DNA from: Helopsaltes ochotensis
Lineage: Eukaryota; Chordata; Aves; Passeriformes; Locustellidae
DNA length: 64,000 nt
Assembly: GCA_013400155.1 (NCBI GenBank)
Contig: VXBM01000017.1
Location: forward strand, 1,387,996-1,451,995
Direction: 5' to 3'
Shown here: positions 50,362 through 61,850 of the stretch, piece after piece
Layout: each line of letters opens with the position of its first letter
How positions within the stretch are numbered: position 1 is the first letter of the stretch
The notes under the pieces: generated by a model
What the model was told of the DNA's origin: nothing
Seen by the model: the letters and a program-made list of their open reading frames with translations, nothing else
Databases searched by the model: none
Program-made: the position numbers and the translations under genes

Positions 50362-53300
50362 CTGCAGGTTGGCAGGAGAGAAAAACAAAAACAAAAAAGC
50401 AAAAAACAAAACACAAAACAAATACAAAGTTAACATACCTGGTATATTATTTTTGGCGTTTATCTCTCCACTCACCATATTTAACTCTGTGCCTACATTT
50501 TACCTCTATACTTACATTTAATCAAGCAACATACAGTATATTCAAAGAAAAATTGTAGAAAATACAAAAGAAAAAAGGCAAAAAATAGCCCACAAAACTC
50601 CACAAACAAACATAATAAATAAATAAAAAGAGATAGCACATAAGAAAAACACGACATTTGAGAAAAGCAAGCAACATTATGCAACATTCATAACATATAA
50701 AAACTAAGTGGTGCTGAAAATAACCATTTGTGTTTACCATTTAATTGCATGCAAAAAGGAAATGCTCCCTCTTTACATTGTTAAACCACATATGAAAGTA
50801 TCTTATCTCCAACTTTACTAAGAGTAGTTCTGTCACTTGAATTGTAAAGATAGTAGATGCTCAAGGTTGCTAAGGTGCCAGGTTATTCCATAAAGCTCCC
50901 CTTTTATTAATAGAAAATGTATCGTGCACTTGTAAATGTAACTCCATTTTGTGCTAAGTTGAAAACTAGCATTTAGCATTTATCAGCAATGTGAAACCAA
51001 GAGTGAATCAAAAAAATAAACATGAAGAAACAATCATGGGTCCTACTCTGCTGGTGGTGAGTCAGCCAACTGAAGTCATTATAATTCACTCTAATTACAG
51101 TCAGAAAGCTTATCCACTCAATCTGTAGTATGAATTAAAGGCTACAGCAATTTTCTGCTATACTAAAACCCTACTTATAATTGTTTCCTAATCAAGATTT
51201 AAATAAATGATAATGTCTCCATTACAAAGCAGCATTAGTGGTAGCTCTGGGTTGTAGAAAGGTCAAGTAACTAAGTTGCAAATACATACTTAGTCACATC
51301 TTTATTACTACCAGCTCCAGAGGGAAGACCAAGAGAGAAAAAAACCCCAAAACTTTAGTCATGTAAAGTTTTCATTAATAAGATAATGGTGGACAAAAAG
51401 CTGCAGGGTCTCTTTTTAGCAGCAATTTTGAATAAAGTTCAAGAAAAAAGATTTTGTCATCCGACGGTGGCAGCATTAAATCTCTCATTCATGAAATGCA
51501 TACCTTCTGCTCATCCATTCCATACCACTCTAATATAAATTAAGAAAACCCCTAATAAGAGAATTAATACATTTCATACAAGGATATCTATTATATCCCT
51601 GTATTTGACACACCTTTGCACATACGTAATAAGCATTTGCACAGTGTTCATTTAGGATGTCTCAGGTACAATAATCCTTTATATTTGGAGGTATGATTAA
51701 GTGGAACAGATTATTTAAAAAGATAAAAGACGCTGTGACCAACTGTAAGCAAATATGAAACAGATTTCCACACGAGTAAGAACAGAAGTACCAGAAGCTT
51801 TGTGTCCCGTGGAAACATGCTTTACCTTCACAAATAACAAGAATTAATAGAGATTACTATGAACAACATTTATCAAAGAATGAAACCCAAAAAAATCTTC
51901 AAAAAACATAAGAATTCAAACTGCACCATAGGCTTACAACATTTTATCAAATGATGTTACTTTATAAATAAGTCTGACAACATTTACAGCAGTAGAAACC
52001 AATATTTCACATAAATCTCTGAAAAAAGAATTCCCATTCAAGTATCACAAGTTTTGGCTATTGGCACCACTCAGTTTGAATTCAGATGCGATACATGCCA
52101 TACATAAGCTGTCACAATCCAGATTTTAAATTTAAGTCAAGTTATACTTGAGAATCAAAAGTCACAATCCAGACTTTCCTGAGACGAATCTCTGTATGTG
52201 GTGCAAACTACTTCTTCTATCAGCAGTTCTACTCATTTTCATGATTATTTAAAATACAGGTATTATATAGTGAGAGGATATTCCCACTGTACAGGTATTA
52301 TTTTCATCTGTGTATGAGTCAAGCAACACTGAGGAAGATGGGAAAGCAGTTCAGCAGTGTTTCTGCAAAGATCCTCTCATCAGAGATCTCCAGTTACCAA
52401 CACTCCTTCGAATGATCTGCTCTCATTGCCACAATAATGGTGGTGAGGTGGTGTCAGCTGCAGAACTCCTCCAAGCTGATTCTCCTCTCCTCAGCTAAAA
52501 GGCTACATATTAGTAAGGGTAAAAGCAAACATCACCTTACAAACTTGATGAAGCTGAATGATAGAAATATCTCTGTGGTGCACAACTGAAGTTGCCCCTT
52601 GTGAAATGAGCCACAGCAGGCATCTTTTGCATACATGTGAGGCTCTTCAAGGCAGACACTTGAGGATTTCTTTTTAAATTTGACCTAGAACTGGATTTTA
52701 AGTTTGAATACCCAGATTTGAAAAAACAGGTTTCTCTGGGCTACTTCACATGCTGTTGTTAGTAGTAACTCTTTGGCTAAAACACCCTAAATGGGAATGG
52801 GAGTCAGTCATCACAAGATGTTTATCATTCTGATGCAGCCACGCAGCATTACAGACAATATCATATGCAGGCCAGTAACAAACTGCACACATTAATGCCA
52901 GGTATATGGTTATAGAAACTGAAAAATAGTCTTATAGATTCATGTGAAATACAAGATTTAATTGAATGAAAATACTCTAGACAGAAACAGAAAATGACCC
53001 AGCTCAGCAGGAATCAGCATAATGAGTTAATTATCCAGGGTTTGGCTAGGCACAGAGGCAGCTACTAACAAACTGTATTGACAGTCTGGTCAGGAGAGGT
53101 TGGCACCTGGCCACACCACGCATCCTCACCAGCACCCAAGGGAATTTGAGGCTGCTAATGGACCAAAGACAGAAGTGTCAAAAGTAGGAACTTATCATGA
53201 AACAACAAGACAGCCTCAGGAGTGGGATACCACAAAGGAAACTCAAGGAGTGGTTTATGAAATCTAATGTGTTTCTCTGCTCTAAAGTTTTCTTCTGTCA

Positions 53301-55500
53301 ACACAGCTTGGACATCAGGTACACACAAGGACAGGCCCTGACCTTTTCAGTTAGCATAAACATCTGTGACAGAGAAGGCAGCTCAGGAAATAGAACACCT
53401 TTGAGACGATCTCTTGAGTTAAACAGATTGCATTTTCCTCACATTTTTGTTGTATGCACTCTGATAAATGCAAAGAAAATTAATTTTAATTAATTTTAAC
53501 TAATTTTTTATATTTATGCCTTGCCTTTAGTATAAATCTGTCTTAAAATTCAGTTGATTTCAAAATATGCATAATCTAATATTAGATTACTACATCCCTA
53601 CAGACATATTATTTCTTACGATCAAATATCAAGGCCAGCACCTGCAAAAGGAGCCAGCATCCTGGCTGCTCCAAGACACACTAGAGGGTGACAAAATACT
53701 TCTCTCCTTATTTTCATGAGGCTAACTTGGGTTCACAGGAGCAGGACTATCTGTTCATGTGGTTTTTCATGATCAGAGTTGAAGAGGACGAACTCTCAGG
53801 CAAGCTTTAGCTATCAGGGAAGTGTAAGAACACTTGTGTTCCAGGGTGGGTGGTAATTGCAGAGAACAGCACCATCTTTTCTTGCAAGACGTTGAGATGC
53901 CAAGAAAACTTGGTAACAAGAAAAGCTTCTGAAGAGTTGTGATTTTTGAGACTGCTTAGAGTGAACTATGTCCCACTCTTTCACATCCTCAGACTCGAAG
54001 ATGTGGTACACCTATTTCCCACTTTTGTCTGATTAGAAAACGGCTTTTGGAAATAACCTTTCTCCTTTCTTCTGAGTTACAGAAGCACTTCTAACACTAG
54101 AAGTGACTTGACCTGGATTGGATACTCAGTGCTGTCTTTTGAGAACCAATACCTATCCCCCTGTTAAAAGAAAGAGCCCCTTCATATTATGTGAAACAAT
54201 GATCTTATACAATTAGAGAAAGGGAAAGTTCTTAACTTTGAATTTCCCAGGCTTACGCTACTTATCTTGAGAATGCCATGCTTCTGCCACAGGAGCAGAG
54301 TCCAGTATCCCTATCACAACACTTGATCTGCATTCAAAGCTTTTCCTTGCTGAACCTGCAAAGTCCACTGTAGAGGAGGACCCTACTAATTTACCTCACT
54401 GTCTTCAGTTGCAAAGACACTTTCCCTGCAAAAGGCGAGTTTTCTTATGCTGGGTCTCAGTACACATTAACATAAGACTTAAAAAAGAAACATCCTACAG
54501 ACGAATCTTACAGCAGCTTTACAGCCTTCTGTCTATAGCAAGATCCATCAGAAATTATTTCATTTTACTCCAGCTCTCTGCTTTGCTGTAAGTGCCACCA
54601 TTAACTGGACAACACTCATAACTGGAACAAGGAGGCTGATGAAGACACTCACAACCACATTGTTCTCTCTCTGAGCTTCTGAATTAATTTTTAAAGTGGC
54701 AGCTAGTAGTGCATTTCCACATCTGTCAGTCATGTTAAACTAACAACGCCAAAGCATCCAAAACTTTGCTTAGACTGACATACCTCCTGCACACAGGAGT
54801 TTTCAGCTGTGGACTTGAATCCTAAATGCCTACGAACTGACAACACAACAGGAAGCATTATGCCCCTTCAGAGTGAAGGATCTTCAAAACTCATTAACAC
54901 TGAATACAGACATCTGAAGTGTATCTGAAGTATGTTATTTGAAGCTGGACTCTTCTCTGCATGACCTGTCAAATCTGATCTTAGTTTAAATTGCAGTTCA
55001 CAGAGGAGAGGACTCCAAGGACCTAAAATTAGCTAAGATTTAACATGCCTGCTGAAATCTAAACTAAACATAGTGAGCAACTACTCGTGAAGTGTTCTTT
55101 TTAGTAAATCAAAACAGGAATGGAGTATCCTTTATTCTAAGTTCTAAATTTTAGAATGAGTCCATATACTTTTCAGAAGATTTTACCCACCAGTTGTGCC
55201 CCTCACCAATTGCATCCCTGTTATGTCAAACCACCAATATACATACAGTCCATTAAATTGCAGTCAATTAAAACCTCTTTGAAATACTTTTAGGAATATT
55301 TTAGATGTTAAAGGAAATTTCATCTTAGATGGTCATATTAAATGAGAAAACATGGGATGAAAAAAATCAAATAATTTATCTTAAAAACTCAAAAGCCTGA
55401 TAATATGCAAAACAATCCTAAAAAAAAGACAGTGTCACTATTCCAAGTGAGCTCACTTATTTCTTGTGTATATGATATGATACACCTAGGGCTCAAAAGG

Positions 55501-55990
55501 AGCAGTGGGGTAACCCCAGCCAGCAGTTAAGCCTCCACCCAGCAACTCTCTCAATCTCCCTCTTTGAGGGATAAAGGAGAAAATGAGAAGTGCAACAGTG
55601 AGAAAAAACTGCAAGGCTCAAGAAGAAATGATGCAAAGCCACTCATTTGCTACCTTCCATCAGCAGATTGATGCCCAGGCACTGTCTACTTGGAAAAACA
55701 ACCCCTTGCTTCCAGGTTTATTGCTGGCCATATTCTGTGTGGCCTGGATTATCTCCTTGGTCAGCTGTCCTGACTGTGTCCTTTCAAAACCTCTTTCCCT
55801 CTACACAGTCTATTTGCTGGGGGCAGCAGAGTGAAAAAAACAGAGAAAGCCTTGATGCTGTGCAAGCACTGTTCAGCAATAGCTAAAACCCTGCTGTGTT
55901 AAACAACATTCTTTGGGTGACAAGCCTAAAACACAGAACCATATGGGCTGCTATGAAAAATTAACTTTATCCCAAGTGAGTATACCTGAC
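55501..55990 (-). mobile_element. Solo LTR of a widespread avian ERV family, minus orientation
   Basis: On the minus strand the segment opens with a GGGATAAAGTTAA-like block. It continues through a stretch resembling common bird LTRs (TGCTGAACAGTGCTTGC) and ends with the typical GCTGGCTGGGGTTA close. The corresponding plus-strand landmarks are GGGGTAACCCCAGCCAGC at 55507-55524 and TTAACTTTATCCCA near 55962-55975. A minus-strand AATAAA signal sits at 55717-55722. I recognise the family from its frequency in bird genomic sequence but cannot name it with certainty. The termini are worn, I could not see a target duplication, and both ends are approximate. The plus-strand frames 55583-55834 and 55647-55886 fall inside it and are antisense LTR sequence. 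Confidence 0.8.
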
Positions 55991-58900
55991 TCCAGAATCA
56001 CTGTTATGAGACAACAGCAGCAAGACCTTGGAAAACAGATGAGTTACTACCATTTGTTCCAATACCTTTGCAGGTTTTCTTTCCTTTCTCTTGTTTTCAT
56101 TGATGGATTTTTAAACACTGTGACAGCTATTATCACATAATGGTCATATTAAAAAAAAAAAGCAGGAAAAGGAAAAAAAAAGCTTATCTTTTTAAAAGCA
56201 GGCTTGTGCAAAGGAGCCCCATGTCCTGTACAGTAATTCTTCCACCATTAGCTGAAGCTGCCAAATCTTGCATGAGGAAGTGATATTGTTAAAATGCATG
56301 ACAACACCCTTAAGCAACTTCCAGTCAAATGAGATAAAAGTGATAATATTTTTAAAGGAAAAGACTATTTAAAGCTTTGCACTGAGACCAATATCTAAAT
56401 CTTTTCAGCATTTGGCTCAACATGTGTACAAACCCCTGCACAGGAACATCTACTAGTTTTAACATGGTGCCACAAATGCCTTTTGTTACAGCTTCTCAAA
56501 TTAAGGTGCCCATGAAAATATTAATCATCCAGGAGCAGTACTTCATTCACTTTTACATTTAAAAACAAATGTAACAAACTGGCTCTTGAAAAATATTCTA
56601 TAATCCAAATAATTATTTTCAGTGTTGCTAGTCTGTATTTCATTTCCTATTTATCATTGCTCTTCATCTGCTTGTTCATTATTTTTAGTCTAATTTTTAA
56701 GCTGCTTGCTATACAAGGAAATACAAGCATATTTTCTGTAATTAAACATGTAGTAGCCATATTCCAAAGTTTCAATGTGACCAAAAGCAAGTGCTCTTTT
56801 TTTACTGCACCCTTTAAACAACAATTTGAATATACCTTACTCTATCACACTCTTATGCTGTATTTATAATGTTACAGTTCTGCCTCAAATACCTGAAGTG
56901 CTGCAGCCTCTCTTCAAAGGTCAATTTATGTTATCTGAGGCCAAAGGCACAATGTCTCCTGCGAGGCCTTAAAAGGCACACAACTGAGACACAGCTGGCC
57001 CTGTGTCCTTTTCCCATTTGAAGGGCAGAACCTGAGACCTCAACCACTTTCCCATTGTCTGATGTGTCACTCCCCATCCTCAAACTTTGTGCATTCCCTT
57101 CCCAAAACGAGGTAAAATATAACAGACCTACAGAACAGGGCTGGTCACACCCGTTCTTCATCACTGTCACAGATGACAGTTATTTTGAAGGGTATCACAA
57201 CAGAAGGAATTCCAGATTTACTTGGGACTCTCCTGCAGTAGTTTCAGTGTGCCTAACTACTTATTGAAAAATACACCAATATTGAAGTAAACATTAGAAG
57301 TGTCTTCATCAGTAAAAGAAATCAAAAGATACCAACATCCTTCTTGAAGACTGGGTGTGAAACAATGAAAAGTGGCAAATAAAATAGAACAAAATCTTGC
57401 TCCTCTCTGGTCAGAAGCAGTGGTGTTCAGATGTGAATCGAAGGATATAAAACACATGAAAATGGAACATCATACTCAGGTATAGTGAGACTCACTGGGC
57501 AACTGTAAGGTACTGTTAACAACGCCTCAGCCTACTCTACTTGTAAAGAATTAGCACTTCAAACAGATATAAAAAACTGATAAACAATTTAAAAATACCT
57601 TAAAATTTTCCAGTGTAAAACATTGTATATGTATTTAGGTATTACTCTATAAGTGAAGCTGACGCTGTTGCAAAGTGACATTTTCAGGATATTTCATGTA
57701 TGATTTTGCATATCTGTAACAGCAAAACAAAACTTCCTTTTCAAAATCCATGCATATGTCAGCCACACTCCCCTGCTAAATGATGTGCAGTCTCAATGAA
57801 TACACCCACACTCGGAAAAGGACAGCAAAAAATCCACAAGTGGAAAGACTTCTTTCATTGTCTGGCAGCCCAGAATTCACATAGCACAAACTGTAAACAG
57901 CTGCCTATCAGCCTCTATCAGCAACAGTATCAAAAACAGATGGCAAAGGTCAAGTCAAAGTTTATTGACAATGATGAACTTGGACAACCTCTATTAAATT
58001 ACTTCTTCCTTTAAGGTGTATGTGATCAAAGCAGCAGAGAGATTTTCACTCAGTCACATAACAAGCTATTTGTTGAGATTGAAACATCTGGTCAATATCT
58101 TCTAACACTGCAATTTCATGCACAGTTAGCAATAGGGTACATTTCTTTTCTTCTTCTTACAGGGTCCATAAGGGTGGCACATATGGCTGATCATTTCATT
58201 CAAAAAGGTTTCAATTCCAGGCATTACATACAATTGTCTCTATGCTTTATAGTATTTTAAGTCTACCTACCATCGTTTTCCATCAGCACTGCTGTCTGCT
58301 CTACTCTTTGCTATAAAAGCCCACAAATATGACAGAGCACTTAAAGCTTAACCGCTTTTGACTACCGGCGTTAGAAAGCAGTTAAGGCAAGGGAGTTTTT
58401 AAAGTGGCAGGTCTTCATCTATCTGTTGTGCAAAATTCCCAGTGCATTAAACTATTTGCCAAAGCACTCGTAACACTGATTATAATTTTTGTTGTAATAG
58501 CAAACCTTTCATTTTTAAGGCATCCCAGAGCAATTCAAAATCACCCTTTTTACCAATTTAAAAACTAGCATACATTTTACAAACATAGCATATGTCATAT
58601 TTCAAGCGAATGAATGCTAATTATAAAAATCTGATGAAACATAAATCCTCAGTCTGAAACAGGAAAAAGACACAAAATGCTATCTACCCCAAACGCTAAA
58701 AAATGCTTGCCTTAAAAATTATGCATCTATGTTGCCACAGCAACAAGTACTGGATAATGTAAAATATACTTCGCCCTTTCATTTCTAAATCCCAATCTTT
58801 TTGGTCAAAAAAGGAAGGAGGGCTAGTTGCAAGCCTGCCTACACAAAGTACATTTCAAAGAATTTTCAGCTACTACTAAACAACCTTCATTTTTATTCAG

Positions 58901-61421
58901 TTAATGTTTGATTTCCATACCTTGTTGCAACAGTGACTGACTCCAAGTAATATTTGAACCTTAGAAGTTTACCTAGCAGTTGTGGGAAGAGGCTGATTCG
59001 AAATCTCTTTACTATAATGACACATCTGCCCAGATGTTGCACCAAAGGCACAATGGAGGTGTGGGCTGGGAAGGAAGAAGGTAGATTATCTCCATGAGCG
59101 AAAAATGTACAAAATGCTTGAATAGAGACATCCCTCAGAGCTGTCACTGAAGATGCCTCAAGTGTTGACTTTCGGCACAAAGGCATGTCTTCAGGAGATC
59201 TATTCTGAAGGAATGGGATACGTAATCTAAATCTAACAAGAGCAACAAAAAAAATCAGGATAGTCCACTAGAAACTAATGGATTTCACGTAAAGGTCGAG
59301 ATACGGCTTATGGGTAACAGAGCTTCTTCTCAGGTTGCAAACATCAGCCTATGTAAGAGCCTGTCACCCCATGCCACAGAGACAGACAATCCAGTCAGGA
59401 AAGCAACTAATTATGTCCCTTAGCAGTAACAGCATTGCTGCAGAAATTAAGTTAATTAAATAAGCCAGATTCTAACTGGGATTTTAACAGAAGTTCAAAA
59501 CAGGAAAGGTTTCAGGAGCTCCAAACAAATTCAGAACTGATGAGATTAGCACTACTGAATTGCAATATTTTTCCAAAGAAACAAAATCATCACACCCAGT
59601 AGCAAATCGTGCAAATTCAGCCTCATCTTTATTGTATTTATCCAGTCAGGCTTATAGCACTGTGTTAGAGCTTTCCATCTAAGCTGATATGGAGCTTACT
59701 TCTTCCACAGTTACTAAACAAACTTCTCCAAAAGAGATTAGAAGAAAAGAAGTTTTTTAAAAAAATTAAAATATGGTGTCTTGCCTTTAACTTCAAGGCT
59801 TTCTCTTACTGGACTAGAAGCCTTCTAAATGACCAAGTTAAAACATTGGAAAGGTGATACTAGGCTTTGAGTCAATCCTTTAAGGAATTAGTGTTTCAAG
59901 ATTGACCTCTCCTAATTGTTGTACCACATACTTTATCCACAGCTCCACATGGAAATGCTCCTCCTCCAAGGTTCAATATTCTTAAGGAATGATCCCTCTT
60001 CTAAGGAAGAAAAATGTGAATCAAGTGAAAAATTACTGCCTCAGGACAAGCAAAGCCCAGAAAAGCCTCTGGATTCCTCATGAGTGACTTCCAACTACAT
60101 TTACTTGGAAATGTTCTGTGTCCACCAAATCTGTGACTGGAACACACCAGACTGAGATTCCAGGGGAATACTGGGTCCACAGTGTGCCCATGAACAATGT
60201 TTTGGAGGAGAACTTGCATGTGCTGTCACAAAATAACAAAACTGCCATAGTATTCCCAAAAGGAAGTACTCCCTCAAAATTACAATGTGTCATTACTGAG
60301 GCAAATCCATTACATTCACTGCTACGTGTACAAACACGGATGTCTTTAACATTCAGAAAAGAACAAGAAACTTCGGCTGAAGAATACACTTTCACATTTC
60401 TAAATTACCTTTAAGCTTTTTCTTCCCGTATCAGCTAGATACAAAATCAAGACAGGCTATAAGCTGCACAACTCCTTTCTTACTGTTTCTTGCTACACTA
60501 ACATCAGGAAGTCTGCACAAATAGTTCCAGGAGAAACGGCATGGAAATTTTGTAGCCCAGTACAGAGAAGTTCTTCAAACTCTTCTGTCAGAAGCGTCTG
60601 CCAATCACTTAGGGAAAGGTGACTATGTGATGGTCTGTGGTTCCTCCACTGCAGTTAATATTGGCCATACACATAAATAGATGGGGCTTTATTCTAGTCA
60701 CCCATAACTGAATGGCAAAAAACTTCTTTTTACTATTTCTTAAGCACATAAATACAGTATTTTATCTGTTCCAATCACAAAAATCTCTTTTGGCAAGTTT
60801 TGTCCATAATGTCTTTAGATTTGCTGCAGCAGTACAAGCAATACCTTTACCAAATTACTTTAAGAGGGTTTCTATTTGCCACAAACTGAAAGACATCCCA
60901 TTCCAATTCCCAAGATATATAAAAAAATAGCAAAATAGAATTTAGTAAATTCTAATAGTAAATTCTAGTAAAATAGATTTCTTTTAAACGGATGTGTTTC
61001 TTCCCTCATGGTAGTTTTTATATTTAATTGTAACAAATCTATTTTTAAAAATTATTTTAACTAAATGTATAACAGAAGTTACATATAATTATTTGCAGTT
61101 GAAAGCCGTGCTTGACACTACCTGGATTTCTTGGCACATAGCTCAAACACTCCAGTAAGTTGAAATAATTTTCACAGAACAGATAATTTAGTTGCCAACT
61201 CCTGTGTACTTCTGAAAAAGAACTGAAAATTGCTCTTAAATTTGTTTTTTTCCTGAATTCAATCACTGTTAAGGCACTTGACACTTGACTCCCACGATCA
61301 GCTCCGCCTCAGTACTGAACTCCAAAAGCTAATCTGGCAGGAGTGGAAGGCAAAGGAAAGCTTACATTTACTAGAATGCTGCTTTTGATTTTAAAATGTG
61401 TCAAGATTTTGGCCGTTGGCA

Positions 61422-61459
61422 CAAAAAAAACAAAAACAAAAACAAAAAAAAGAAAACAA
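61422..61459. repeat. A-rich (CAAAAA)n tract
   Basis: Imperfect CAAAAA units with an AAAAAAAG end. This simple sequence produces the Lys-rich plus frames at 61343-61591 and 61398-61643, which are not genes. Confidence 0.85.
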
Positions 61460-61831
61460 GCCCACAGGATCATACCTGATGAACTTCATCTTATCTTTTG
61501 TTCAACAGGAACTATTTTATTCACATCTAAAATCAAAATCAACAAGCAAAAAGAAATACATACACCAAACACTGAGAAGATGCTTTGCTAGCAACTGTAC
61601 ATTCCCGATCCAGTTAATATTCTTTGAGTCAGGTGTACTTTGAAGTCAACAACTTCCTTTTCCAATTTCTTCTGAGAACTCGGAAAGCCCTGGCATACTT
61701 AGGATCTCAATTAGTCCCATTTTGCATTGATGTCTTATGATACTACTGGCAGCTGATCCTTTAACTATAGGTAAGAACAGCATGTTCCTGAAAATATTTT
61801 TATTTCTACCCCCAAATTCACAAATTTGGAA

Positions 61832-61850
61832 TTTTTTTTTTGGGGGGGGG
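61832..61850. repeat. T10-G9 homopolymer junction
   Basis: Ten T followed directly by nine G. Such junctions are often length-polymorphic and prone to sequencing error. Confidence 0.85.

Noticed and set aside
55583..55886. Two overlapping plus frames that look protein-like
   Set aside because: They are the antisense strand of a common avian LTR.
60078..60414. Long overlapping frames on both strands
   Set aside because: Mutual overlap and lack of any family match suggest chance openness, and no splice signals support an exon.
61455..61500. Donor-like gtatg on the minus strand after a possible exon end
   Set aside because: The preceding frame is short, contains a stop, and does not match the expected Val-Ala-Gln end of the preceding ADK exon.
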